Program-made: the position numbers and the translations under genes | Assembly (NCBI GenBank): GCA_903953985.1 | Contig: CAJBLW010000530.1 | Span: 1 to 8,379, forward strand | From: an uncultured Burkholderiales bacterium | GTDB taxonomy: Bacteria; Pseudomonadota; Gammaproteobacteria; Burkholderiales; Burkholderiaceae_C | Length of the DNA: 8,379 nucleotides | Direction: 5' to 3' | Shown: positions 1 through 7,091 of the stretch, piece after piece | Layout of the letters: each line of letters opens with the position of its first letter | Numbering within the stretch: position 1 is the stretch's first letter | Notes under the pieces: model-generated | Seen by the model: the letters and a program-made list of their open reading frames with translations, nothing else | Databases searched by the model: none | What the model was told of the DNA's origin: nothing

Positions 1-954
1 CGCCAATTGTTTTTGTCGTTGATTTTTCTGAGCTTGGGCGGGATGGTGTTGCCTGCATGGGCTCAACCACCGTCGCCCATCAAAATTCTGGTGGGTGCGC
101 CCGCAGGGGGCACCACCGACACCATGGCCCGTGCACTGGCGCAGGCCTTGGGTGCGCAACTGGGCCGCGCCGTGCTGGTGGAAAACAAGCCTGGCGCGGG
201 CGGTAACCTGGCCGCTGACGCCGTGGCCAAGGCCGCGCCCGACGGCAACACCTTGTTGATGAGTTTCACCAGCCATGCCATCAACGCTTCGCTTTACCCC
301 ACTTTACCGTTTGACCCGGTCAAGGATTTCACGCCGCTGACCATGGTGTCTACCTCGCCGTCCATTTTGGTTTCACACCCCAGGTTGTCAGCGAACAACG
401 TGAAAGAGTTGATGGCGTTGGCCAAAACCAAGCCGGGTCAGCTGAACTTTGCCATTGGTGCCCTGGGCTCGTCGCTGCACATGGCGGGTGACGCGTTCAA
501 GATGCAGGCGGGCGTGTTCATCGTCAACATCCCTTACCGAGGGACAGCCCCGGCGGTGCAGGATGTGCTGGCCGGTCAGGTGGACCTGATGTTCGCGGCG
601 GTGGGCAATGTGCAGTCGCACATCAAGGCGGGCAAGCTCAAGGCGCTGGGCGTGACCAGCGCCAAGCGGCTGGCGGCTTTTCCGGATGTGCCTGCCATTG
701 GCGAGAGCCTGCCTGGCTACGAGTCCAGTGCCTGGTTTGGTCTGTTTGCGCCGGGGCGCATGAATCCCGAGGTGGCCAAAAAGCTGGCCGATGCCGCCCG
801 CGCTGCGGTCCAGTCGCCTGAGGTCAAGCGCCGCATCGAAAACGAAGGTGCCACGCCTGTGGGCAACAGCCCTGAAGAATTTTCCCGGTTTGTCGACAGC
901 GAGATCGTGCGCTGGCGCAAGGTGGTGCAGTACGCAGGAGCCAAACCAGAATGA
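1..954 (+). CDS. Bug/TctC-family periplasmic tricarboxylate-type substrate-binding protein (5' end cut by window)
   Basis: This is an extracytoplasmic solute receptor of the tripartite tricarboxylate transporter (TTT) family, which captures a small carboxylate in the periplasm for a TctA/TctB-type permease. The frame is open to the left edge. The first in-window start is a TTG at 7, which falls inside the signal peptide, so the true start probably lies just upstream. Counting from that TTG (315 residues), a hydrophobic stretch at about 2-15 ends in an AWA|Q signal peptidase I site near residue 19. The mature part shows family hallmarks: VGAPAGGTTDTMAR (29-42), VENKPGAGG, an APDGNTLL segment, PFDPVKDFTPLT, and a late VPAIGESLPGYE segment. 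Mature length fits the usual roughly 300 residues. The stop overlaps the next start by ATGA (951-954). No permease genes are in the window. Such receptors are often orphans in Burkholderiales, sitting in operons for their ligand's catabolism, so the ligand is probably this operon's substrate. The family is secure; the ligand is unknown. Confidence 0.93.
   Translation, partial: RQLFLSLIFLSLGGMVLPAWAQPPSPIKILVGAPAGGTTDTMARALAQALGAQLGRAVLVENKPGAGGNLAADAVAKAAPDGNTLLMSFTSHAINASLYPTLPFDPVKDFTPLTMVSTSPSILVSHPRLSANNVKELMALAKTKPGQLNFAIGALGSSLHMAGDAFKMQAGVFIVNIPYRGTAPAVQDVLAGQVDLMFAAVGNVQSHIKAGKLKALGVTSAKRLAAFPDVPAIGESLPGYESSAWFGLFAPGRMNPEVAKKLADAARAAVQSPEVKRRIENEGATPVGNSPEEFSRFVDSEIVRWRKVVQYAGAKPE
936..940 (+). 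promoter_or_regulatory. Ribosome binding site for the hydratase large subunit gene
   Basis: AGGAG lies 10 bases before the ATG at 951, inside the last codons of the receptor gene. It supports this start, at the outer end of normal spacing, and is consistent with re-initiation at the ATGA overlap. Confidence 0.55.
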
Positions 955-2231
955 GCACCATCCTTTCTCAAACCTTGGCGCAAAAACTCATTGCCCGTGC
1001 GGCGGGTCGCGCCCATGTGGCCGTGGGCGAGGTGGTCACCTGCAACGTGGACCTGGCCATGTTCCATGACTCATCGGGCCCGCGCCGCTTGAAACCCATG
1101 CTGGATGAGCTGGGCGCTGAGATCTGGGACAAAAACAAAGTGGTGCTGGTGCTGGACCACTATGTGCCCGCACAAGACGCCGATGCGCAGCAGATTGTGC
1201 AGATCGCACGCGACACCGCCAAGCTTTGGAAGCTGCCGCATGTGATTGACAGCGAAGGGATTTGCCATGTGGTGCTGCCCGAACGGGGCCATCTCAAGCC
1301 CGGTATGTTTTGCGTGGGGGGCGACTCGCATTCGCCTACGGGCGGTGCCTTTGGTTGCTACATGTTCGGCATCGGTGCGACCGAGATGCTGGGCGTGTGC
1401 GTCACCGGTCAAATCTGGGTGCAGGTGCCGCGCACCTTGCGCATGCACTGGTCGGGTCGCCTGCAAGCAGGCGTGTCGGCCAAGGACATGATGCTGCACA
1501 TGGTGGGGCGCTTTGGCATGAACGGTGGGCAATACCAGGCGGTGGAGTTCGCGGGGGCTGCCGTGCAGGCGCTGTCAATGGCCGAACGCATGACGCTGTC
1601 CAACATGAGCGCCGAGATGGGTGCCCAGGCCGGGTTGATCGCGGCGGATGAGACCACTTTGAAATACCTGCGCGGCGTGGGTGTGGACCCGGCGCATTTG
1701 GCCGGGGCTGAGCATTGGCATACCGACGAAGATGCCGAGTTTGAACAGCACAGCTTTGATGCTTGCATCCTCAGCCCCCAAGTGGCTGCGCCGCACAGCC
1801 CGGCGAACACGCGGGATGTGGGTGAATTTGCCGATGTGCAGCCCAATATCGCTTACATCGGCGCTTGCACCGGCGCCAAGCTGGAAGACCTTCGGGCCGC
1901 CGCTTCGGTGCTCAAAGGTCAACGTGTGGCCGCTGGCGTGCAGCTCATGGTGGCCCCGGCCAGTGCCCGTGAACAAGCGCAGGCCACGCAAGAAGGTGTG
2001 ATGCAAATCCTGCAAGACGCGGGCGCCACTGTGCTGCCCAACAGTTGCGGCGCGTGTGCGGGCTACGGCGCGACCTTTCCCGAAGGCTCCACCGTGATTT
2101 CGACCACCGCCCGCAATTTCAAGGGCCGCATGGGCCCGGCCAGCGTGAATGTGTATTTGGCCTCGCCCTACACGGTGGCCGCCTCGGCCTTGCGTGGGCG
2201 CATCAGCGATGCACGCGAGGTGTTGACATGA
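951..2231 (+). CDS. Aconitase-superfamily hydro-lyase, large subunit (LeuC2/HacA-like, 3-isopropylmalate dehydratase family)
   Basis: This is the large, [4Fe-4S]-bearing subunit of a two-subunit hydro-lyase that moves or adds water across a C=C bond next to carboxylates in the cytoplasm. The three cluster cysteines are present: C306 in IGACTG, and C366 and C369 in NSCGACAG. Their spacing (60, then 3) equals what I recall for E. coli LeuC. Also visible are DHYVPAQ (69-75), GDSHSPTGGAFG (124-135) and RNFKGRMG (388-395), followed by YLASPYTVAASAL. At 426 residues it matches the short archaeal-type LeuC2/homoaconitase/dimethylmaleate-hydratase group rather than the roughly 465-residue proteobacterial LeuC. 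Family positions differ from leucine enzymes: CTGAK instead of the usual CTNGR, and GDSHSPT where GDSHTCT or similar is common. The partner small subunit follows with an ATGA overlap. A catabolic hydratase role is inferred from the neighbours; leucine synthesis is unlikely because leuB and leuA are absent here. Confidence 0.9.
   Translation: MSTILSQTLAQKLIARAAGRAHVAVGEVVTCNVDLAMFHDSSGPRRLKPMLDELGAEIWDKNKVVLVLDHYVPAQDADAQQIVQIARDTAKLWKLPHVIDSEGICHVVLPERGHLKPGMFCVGGDSHSPTGGAFGCYMFGIGATEMLGVCVTGQIWVQVPRTLRMHWSGRLQAGVSAKDMMLHMVGRFGMNGGQYQAVEFAGAAVQALSMAERMTLSNMSAEMGAQAGLIAADETTLKYLRGVGVDPAHLAGAEHWHTDEDAEFEQHSFDACILSPQVAAPHSPANTRDVGEFADVQPNIAYIGACTGAKLEDLRAAASVLKGQRVAAGVQLMVAPASAREQAQATQEGVMQILQDAGATVLPNSCGACAGYGATFPEGSTVISTTARNFKGRMGPASVNVYLASPYTVAASALRGRISDAREVLT
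2217..2220 (+). promoter_or_regulatory. Ribosome binding site for the hydratase small subunit gene
   Basis: GAGG sits 7 bases before the ATG at 2228, within the end of the large-subunit gene. It favours ATG 2228 over in-frame upstream starts such as 2045, which would add about 60 residues lacking any family similarity. Confidence 0.5.
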
Positions 2232-2731
2232 ACAAGCGCAGTTTCGAGAACGCACGCGTGTGGCGTGTGGGCGCCGATGTGGACACCGATGCGCTGGCCC
2301 CCGGCGCTTACATGAAGCACGGTCTGGAAGTGATCGGCTGGCATTGCCTGGAGGCGGTGCGCGGCGACTTTGCCTCGGGTGTGCGCGAAGGCGACGTGAT
2401 CGTGGCGGGCGCCAATTTCGGCATTGGTTCTTCTCGCGAGCAGGCCGCAGGCGTGTTGCGGCATTTGGGCCTGGCGGCGGTGATCGCGCCTTCCTACAGC
2501 GGCTTGTATTTCCGCAATGCTTTCAACCTCGGTTTGCTGTTGCTGACCTGCCCTGAGGCCAGTCAGATCGAAGAAGGCGAGCGTTTGGCTTTGCACTTCG
2601 AAAGTGACACACCACAGGTGATTCGTGCGAATGGTCAGACGATGGCGTGTGCCCCGATCCCGGGTTTTTTGATGGACATGGTCGACGCAGGCGGCTTGCT
2701 GCCCTTGCTCAAGAATAGAAAACAAGGATGA
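2228..2731 (+). CDS. Aconitase-superfamily hydro-lyase, small subunit (LeuD2/HacB-like swivel domain)
   Basis: This is the mobile swivel-domain subunit that completes the active site of the preceding Fe-S subunit. It is 167 residues, the size of archaeal-type LeuD/HacB subunits and shorter than the 200 or more of typical proteobacterial LeuD. Motifs are DVDTD (17-21), EGDVIVAGANFGIGSSREQA (54-73) carrying the aconitase-type active-site Ser68 and Arg70, and YFRNAFNLGL (94-103). The start at 2228 places DVDTD at the usual distance from the N terminus and overlaps the previous stop by ATGA. The loop after DTD, which helps set substrate choice in this family, reads APGAYMKH instead of the PG-YLR-type sequence of isopropylmalate and homoaconitate enzymes, so the substrate probably differs. 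The residue before GSSREQ is Ile (FGIG), where Cys is common in relatives. Dimethylmaleate, citraconate or another alkylated cis-dicarboxylate is conceivable but unproven. Confidence 0.9.
   Translation: MNKRSFENARVWRVGADVDTDALAPGAYMKHGLEVIGWHCLEAVRGDFASGVREGDVIVAGANFGIGSSREQAAGVLRHLGLAAVIAPSYSGLYFRNAFNLGLLLLTCPEASQIEEGERLALHFESDTPQVIRANGQTMACAPIPGFLMDMVDAGGLLPLLKNRKQG
2724..2728 (+). promoter_or_regulatory. AAGGA motif that bears on the start of the HyuB-like gene
   Basis: AAGGA overlaps the first base of the ATG at 2728, so it cannot serve that start. It lies 8 bases before a second in-frame ATG at 2737, which is ideal spacing. The ATGA overlap argues for 2728, while the ribosome-site position argues for 2737 (three residues shorter). 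Confidence 0.5.
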
Positions 2732-4419
2732 ACCCGATGGTTTCAGCTTCACCAATGCCGAATGCAATGGACCCGGTCACTTTGGCCGTGTTGCGCGGCC
2801 GACTCGAACAAATCGCCGACGAGATGGACGCCACGCTCTACCGCAGCGCGTTCAACCCCATCATTGCCGAGGCGCACGACGCTTGCCACGGCCTGTACGA
2901 CGCCATCACCGGTGACACCCTGATCCAGGGCAAATCGGGCTTGCCGGTGTTTGTGGGCGCCATGGCCTTTGCCGTGCGCGCCGCCATGCGCGTGGCTGCC
3001 GAGCGCGGCGGTATGCAGCCGGGCGATGTGTGGTTGTTCAACGACCCCTACGAAGGCGGCACCCACGCCAACGACTTCAAGCTGGTCAAGCCCTGCTTTC
3101 GCAATGGTCAGCTGTATTGCTTTTTGGCTTCGGCTGCACATTGGCACGACGTGGGCGGTGCGGTGCCCGGCAACTACAACCCGGCGGCCACCGAGTGCTG
3201 GCAAGAAGCGGTGCAGATTCCGCCGGTGCGCATCTTGCGCGGCGGTGTGCTGGAAGACGATGTGCTGGCCATTTTGCGCGCCAACACCCGCCTGCCCGAC
3301 AGCCTGTGGGGTGATCTGAACGGACAGTTGGCGGCGCTCGAATTGGGTGGACGCCGCATGGACGGTTTGCTCGACGAATACGGCGACGCCAAAGTGGCGC
3401 AGGCCCTGGTGGAGCTGCGCACACGGGCTGTGCGCCTGATGCGCTCGCACATCGGCAGCTTGCCCGATGGCCGTTACAGCTTTGAAGATGTGCTGGACAA
3501 CGACGGTGTGAAAGACGAGTTGCTGACGATTGCGCTCGACATGACGGTGGCTGGGGACCGGCTGACGCTGGACTTTTCGCGCACCTCGGCGCAATGCGCC
3601 GGGCCGGTGAACATCTCACGCGCCACGGCAGTCGCTGCTTGCTATGTGGCTTTGAAACATGTCTTCCCCGATGTGCCGGCCAACGCGGGTGTGCTGGATG
3701 CAGTGGACTTTGTCATCCCCGACGGCCTCGTCATCAGCGCTTCGCGCCCGCGTCCGGTGGGCGGCTACACCGAAACGATTTTGCGCATGATCGATGTAAT
3801 CTTCAGCGCCACGGCCTTGGCCGACCCCAAGCGGGCTGTGGCCCATGCCTACGGCACCATCAACGCCTTGTCGATTGCCGGTCACCGGACCGACGACAAG
3901 CGCAAAGGGCAGCGCTGGGTGATGTTCAGCTTTTTTGGCGGCGGGCACGGAGGCCACTCGGATGGCGACGGTTTGTCGCACGGCAATGCCCCCATCTCGA
4001 CCGCCACCATCCCGCCCATGGAGATTTTGGAAGCGGCCTACCCGGTGCGCTTCACGCAGTGGGCCTTGCGCCCGGGCTCGGGCGGCGATGGCCAGCACCG
4101 GGGGGGCTTGGGCGCGATCTACGAGATCGAGTTGCTCGAAGACAGCGCCGAGGCTTTCATCTTTGGTGAGCGCGGCAAGTCGGCCCCCAAGGGCATCCAT
4201 GGCGGACAACCCGCTTTGCCCAACGTGTTCGAGTACTGCCAAAACGGCGAGTGGAAGACGCCGCCCATGGTGTCCAAGATGCTCGGCATTCAATTGAAGA
4301 AGGGCGACCGTGTGCGCCTGCAAACACCCGGCGGTGGCGGTTGGGGCAACCCGGCAGACCGGTCAGAACAAGACCGCGCCAAGGACAGCGCACTCGGTTA
4401 CACCAAGGAACAAGCATGA
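2728..4419 (+). CDS. Hydantoinase B/oxoprolinase family protein (HyuB-like subunit)
   Basis: This is the HyuB-type subunit of ATP-dependent hydantoinase/5-oxoprolinase enzymes, acting with the HyuA-type subunit encoded next. In known members the pair hydrolyses a cyclic amide bond (hydantoin, 5-oxoproline, caprolactam) using ATP, or activates a ketone for carboxylation. The 563-residue length is within the family range. It opens with DPVTLAVLRGRLEQIADEM, then NDPYEGGTHANDF (105-117), AHWHDVGG (137-144), a central AGPVNISRATAVAACY segment, GGGHGGHSDGDG, a glycine-rich RPGSGGDGQHRGGLGA stretch, and the near-terminal TPGGGGWGNP (533-542). The His and Asp residues of the first two motifs are the probable metal or active-site ligands. 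ATG 2728 forms an ATGA overlap with the gene before; ATG 2737 is an equally plausible start. A short charged tail follows the last glycine motif. Family assignment is firm; substrate cannot be read from sequence. Confidence 0.93.
   Translation: MNPMVSASPMPNAMDPVTLAVLRGRLEQIADEMDATLYRSAFNPIIAEAHDACHGLYDAITGDTLIQGKSGLPVFVGAMAFAVRAAMRVAAERGGMQPGDVWLFNDPYEGGTHANDFKLVKPCFRNGQLYCFLASAAHWHDVGGAVPGNYNPAATECWQEAVQIPPVRILRGGVLEDDVLAILRANTRLPDSLWGDLNGQLAALELGGRRMDGLLDEYGDAKVAQALVELRTRAVRLMRSHIGSLPDGRYSFEDVLDNDGVKDELLTIALDMTVAGDRLTLDFSRTSAQCAGPVNISRATAVAACYVALKHVFPDVPANAGVLDAVDFVIPDGLVISASRPRPVGGYTETILRMIDVIFSATALADPKRAVAHAYGTINALSIAGHRTDDKRKGQRWVMFSFFGGGHGGHSDGDGLSHGNAPISTATIPPMEILEAAYPVRFTQWALRPGSGGDGQHRGGLGAIYEIELLEDSAEAFIFGERGKSAPKGIHGGQPALPNVFEYCQNGEWKTPPMVSKMLGIQLKKGDRVRLQTPGGGGWGNPADRSEQDRAKDSALGYTKEQA
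4405..4409 (+). promoter_or_regulatory. Ribosome binding site for the HyuA-like gene
   Basis: AAGGA lies 6 bases before ATG 4416, the best-placed ribosome site in the operon. It decides this start over the in-frame ATG at 4251, which would add 55 arginine-rich residues with no family similarity ahead of the VDVGGTFTD motif. Confidence 0.7.
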
Positions 4420-6488
4420 GCGAGCAGGCAGTGAACCCACCGCATTGGGTGGTCGGCGTGGACGTGGGCGGTACGTTTACCGACCTGTTTGTGTTGGACG
4501 AAAAAACCGGCCAGGCCCGCATCGTGAAAGTGCCGTCGACCCGGGGCGAAGAAGCCCGGGGCTTCATGAATGGCATCGCCAAGGTCACCGGCAACACGGG
4601 TGCCGATGGGGCCAAAGACATCGCCACCATCGTGCACGGCACCACCGTGGGCACCAACGCCTTGCTGGAGCGCAAAATCGCCCGCACCGGCATCATCACC
4701 ACACGGGGCTTCCGCGACGTGCTGGAGATGCGTCGCCGTGACCGCCCGCAAACCTGGGGCCTGCGCGGCAGCTACACCCCGGTGGTGCCACGCGCTTGGC
4801 GTCTGGAAGTTGACGAGCGCGTGCTGGCCGATGGCCGGTTGCACACACCCGTGGACTTAACCCAAGTGCGCGAACAAGCCCGCGCCCTGCTGGCCGAAGG
4901 TTGCGAGGCGGTGTGCGTGTTCTTTGTGCACGCCTATGCCAACCCTGGCAATGAACAAGCTGCTGTGGCCGCTGTACGCGAGATCTGGCCCAACAGTTAT
5001 GTGACCGCCGCCAGCGAAGTGCTGCCTGAAATTCGTGAGTTCGAGCGCTGCTCGACCGCGACCCTCAACGCGGCATTGCAGCCCGTGGTGGGGGGGTATT
5101 TGCAGCGGCTTGATGGCGATTTGCGCGCCCAGGGTTTTGGTGGCGAATTGCTGATCGTGCAAAGCAATGGCGGCGTGATGTCGCGCCAGACCGCTTGCGA
5201 TGTGCCGGTACGCACCGCGCTGTCCGGCCCGGCGGCGGGCGTGATGGCCTGCGCTGAAATCGCCCGCGCTTCGGGTTTTGAGAACGTGATCACCGGCGAC
5301 ATCGGCGGCACCTCTTTTGATGTGTCGTTGGTGGCCGGTGGCGAAGCGGCACTGGCTGCGCAAACCTCGATTGAATTTGGCTTGGTGGTGCGCTCGCCCA
5401 TGATCCAGATCGAGACCATTGGTGCCGGTGGCGGCTCGATCGCCTCGGTCGATGCGGGTGGCATGCTGCAGGTCGGCCCCGAGTCGGCGGGGAGTATTCC
5501 CGGCCCGGCCTGCTATGGGCGCGGCAACACCCGCCCCACGGTGACCGATGCCAACGTGCTGTTGGGCCGCATCGCGGCCGACCGGCCTTTGGGCGGCGGC
5601 TTGCTGAATAAACTCGATTCGGGTTTGTCGCAACAAGCCATTGCCTTGCATGTGGCCGAGCCTTTGGGCTTGACGGCGATGGCCGCGGCCGAGGCGATCT
5701 TGACGGTGGCCAACGCCCGCATGGCCGGCGCGATCCGTGTGGTGTCTATTGAGCGTGGCCACGATCCACGCCAGTTTGCCTACATGCCGTTTGGCGGCGG
5801 TGGCGGCCTGCATGTGTGCGCCATGATGCGCGAGGTGGGCGTGACCACCGGCATCGTGCCGCGTTACCCGGGTGTCACCTCGGCACTGGGCTGCGTGATG
5901 GCCGACATGCGTCACGACGCGGTGCAAACCTTGAATGTGGCACTGGCCGATGTGGCCTGGCCTGAGTTGCTGCAACGCTTGGATGCATTGGCCGAGGCTT
6001 GCCAAGTGCGTTTGGATTCGGCCGGTGTGAACTTTGTGCGGGTGGATGAAGTCATCAGCTTTGACATGCTCTACATGGGCCAGACGCACACGCTGCAAGT
6101 GCCGCTGAAGCGCGAACAATTGCATGCAGCGGGTTTGTTGGCGGCGTTTGAAGCGGCTTACCAGCACGCCTTTGGCCGAGTGCTGCAAGGCCCGGTGATC
6201 CGCGTGATGAACCTGCGCTATGCCCGCATCGGGCGGCGTCCCAAGTTCGATCTGGCGGTGCTGGCCCCGCAAGGCGAAGGCCGCACCACCCCGGTGGGCG
6301 AGCAGCAGGTGTACCACCAGGGCCAATGGTGGACTGCCCAGCGCTACGAGCGCCTGAGCCTGCCCGTGGGCACCGTGGTGCAAGGCCCGGCGATTTTGGA
6401 GCAGCCTGATACGACCGTGTGGTTGGAGCCGGGCTTTGAAGGACGGGTCGATAAATTGGGCAACTTGTTGGTGGAGCGCACAGCATGA
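4416..6488 (+). CDS. Hydantoinase A/oxoprolinase family protein (HyuA-like ATPase subunit)
   Basis: This is the ATP-binding subunit of an ATP-dependent hydantoinase/5-oxoprolinase-type enzyme, partner of the preceding HyuB-like protein. It has the sugar-kinase/Hsp70/actin-type ATPase fold: phosphate-1 motif GVDVGGTFTDLF (14-25), HGTTVGTNALLERK (74-87), VLPEIREFERCSTATLNAAL (202-221), SGPAAGV (270-276), phosphate-2 motif DIGGTSFDVSLV (295-306), and IGAGGGSIA (335-343). These are followed by a GPESAGSIPGPACYGRG segment and later PFGGGGGLH. At 690 residues from ATG 4416 it is the standard unfused bacterial length, whereas eukaryotic 5-oxoprolinase fuses both halves. The order B then A is reversed from the commonest order but well known. 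It overlaps both neighbours by ATGA. No third small subunit of the acetone-carboxylase gamma type is present in the window, which favours an amide or ring hydrolase over a ketone carboxylase. This last point is inference. Confidence 0.93.
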   Translation: MSEQAVNPPHWVVGVDVGGTFTDLFVLDEKTGQARIVKVPSTRGEEARGFMNGIAKVTGNTGADGAKDIATIVHGTTVGTNALLERKIARTGIITTRGFRDVLEMRRRDRPQTWGLRGSYTPVVPRAWRLEVDERVLADGRLHTPVDLTQVREQARALLAEGCEAVCVFFVHAYANPGNEQAAVAAVREIWPNSYVTAASEVLPEIREFERCSTATLNAALQPVVGGYLQRLDGDLRAQGFGGELLIVQSNGGVMSRQTACDVPVRTALSGPAAGVMACAEIARASGFENVITGDIGGTSFDVSLVAGGEAALAAQTSIEFGLVVRSPMIQIETIGAGGGSIASVDAGGMLQVGPESAGSIPGPACYGRGNTRPTVTDANVLLGRIAADRPLGGGLLNKLDSGLSQQAIALHVAEPLGLTAMAAAEAILTVANARMAGAIRVVSIERGHDPRQFAYMPFGGGGGLHVCAMMREVGVTTGIVPRYPGVTSALGCVMADMRHDAVQTLNVALADVAWPELLQRLDALAEACQVRLDSAGVNFVRVDEVISFDMLYMGQTHTLQVPLKREQLHAAGLLAAFEAAYQHAFGRVLQGPVIRVMNLRYARIGRRPKFDLAVLAPQGEGRTTPVGEQQVYHQGQWWTAQRYERLSLPVGTVVQGPAILEQPDTTVWLEPGFEGRVDKLGNLLVERTA
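6473..6476 (+). promoter_or_regulatory. Ribosome binding site for the isochorismatase-fold gene
   Basis: GGAG lies 8 bases before ATG 6485, inside the last codons of the HyuA-like gene. It supports this start at the ATGA overlap. Confidence 0.55.
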
Positions 6489-7087
6489 ACTTGAAGAACG
6501 CGAAATTGGGCATGGTCATCGTCGACTTGCAAAACGATTTTCTGGCCCCTGACGGGGCTTATGCCCGGGGCAATACCCTGAGCGCCGAAGCCGTGAAACT
6601 GCCCGAGCGCATGGCCCCGGTGGCGCGTGCCATCAAAGGCCGAGGTGGCCTGGTCACGGCCAGCCTGTTCACGCTCTGGCCTGATGCACAGGGCGAGCCG
6701 ATGATCTCAGCGCACCTGAAAGAGCGCCGCCCGTTTTTGCGCAAGGGCGACTTCGCCCCGGGCAGCCGAGGGCAGGCCAATGTCGATGTGTTGGCCCCGC
6801 TGGTCGATGTGTCGGTGTTCAAGGTGGCGTATTCGGCCTTTTTCAACACGCAGCTCGACTGGGTGCTCAAAAAATCGGGCATCGACACGCTGGTGGTATG
6901 CGGCATTGTCACCAATGGCGGTGTGGCCAGCACGGTGCGTGACGCTCATGTGCGGGACTACCACGTTGTTGTTTTGTCCGATGGTTGCGCCGCCTTTGGC
7001 GACGCTGCGCACCAGGCGGCATTGGCCGACATGGCTTCGGTGGGTGAGGTGATGGACAGCGCCACATTCCTGAAGCAACTGGGCTGA
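6485..7087 (+). CDS. Isochorismatase-fold hydrolase lacking the usual nucleophilic cysteine
   Basis: This is a 200-residue cytoplasmic protein of the isochorismatase/cysteine-hydrolase superfamily. Members include N-carbamoyl amide hydrolases, nicotinamidases and maleamate amidases, which use an Asp-Lys-Cys triad, and true isochorismatases, which do not use Cys. Asp14 is present in VIVDLQNDF (11-19) and Lys113 in FKVAYSAFFNT (112-122). The third site reads CGIVTNGGVASTVRDA (139-154), so the position normally occupied by Cys (T-N-x-C-V) is Gly146, codon GGT at 6920-6922. Cys139 and Cys168 (SDGCAAF) are present but do not align with the nucleophile. As I recall, EntB/PhzD-type isochorismatases also have Gly here and rely on the Asp. 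In a hydantoinase operon one would expect an amidase for an N-carbamoyl or half-amide product, so the loss of Cys is notable. It may be a non-amidase hydrolase, an Asp-driven enzyme, or a non-catalytic partner. Fold is certain; activity is not. Confidence 0.9.
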   Translation: MNLKNAKLGMVIVDLQNDFLAPDGAYARGNTLSAEAVKLPERMAPVARAIKGRGGLVTASLFTLWPDAQGEPMISAHLKERRPFLRKGDFAPGSRGQANVDVLAPLVDVSVFKVAYSAFFNTQLDWVLKKSGIDTLVVCGIVTNGGVASTVRDAHVRDYHVVVLSDGCAAFGDAAHQAALADMASVGEVMDSATFLKQLG

Positions 7088-7091
7088 AACC

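Larger units (their letters stand above)
951..6488 (+). other. Operon signature: five consecutive 4-base ATGA gene overlaps
   Basis: ATGA stop/start overlaps occur at 951-954, 2228-2231, 2728-2731, 4416-4419 and 6485-6488, and the seventh gene begins 4 bases after the sixth ends. All junctions lack room for a promoter or terminator. One polycistronic transcript with coupled translation is the simple reading. Confidence 0.9.

Noticed and set aside
2045..2227. N-terminal extension of the hydratase small subunit to an upstream in-frame start
   Set aside because: The added residues are Arg-rich and are the out-of-frame reading of the large subunit. ATG 2228 has the overlap, a ribosome site and the correct family length.
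951..2731. Leucine biosynthesis leuCD operon
   Set aside because: No leuB or leuA nearby, short archaeal-type subunits, an altered specificity loop and catabolic neighbours make this assignment unlikely.
2749..3594. A 281-codon minus-strand open frame opposite the HyuB-like gene
   Set aside because: Composition is typical of a codon-bias shadow and it has no family motifs.
4251..4415. N-terminal extension of the HyuA-like protein to ATG 4251
   Set aside because: The extension lies out of frame within the end of the HyuB gene, lacks similarity to the family, and ATG 4416 has a well-placed AAGGA.
4540..4561. Two CCCGGGG copies that could form a small hairpin near the start of the HyuA-like gene
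   Set aside because: They encode TRGEEARG-type residues in frame, are short, and have no T-run. Chance is likely in GC-rich coding DNA.
4100..5096. Two runs of seven G (4100-4106 and 5090-5096) as possible frameshift or phase-variation sites
   Set aside because: Both lie in intact reading frames encoding conserved glycine-containing segments, and no alternative frame continues usefully after them.
4857..6383. A 508-codon open frame on the minus strand, antisense to the HyuA-like gene
   Set aside because: The translation is rich in His, Arg, Ala and Gln with no domain motifs, as expected from the antisense of a GC-rich gene. The plus-strand HyuA reading is unmistakable.
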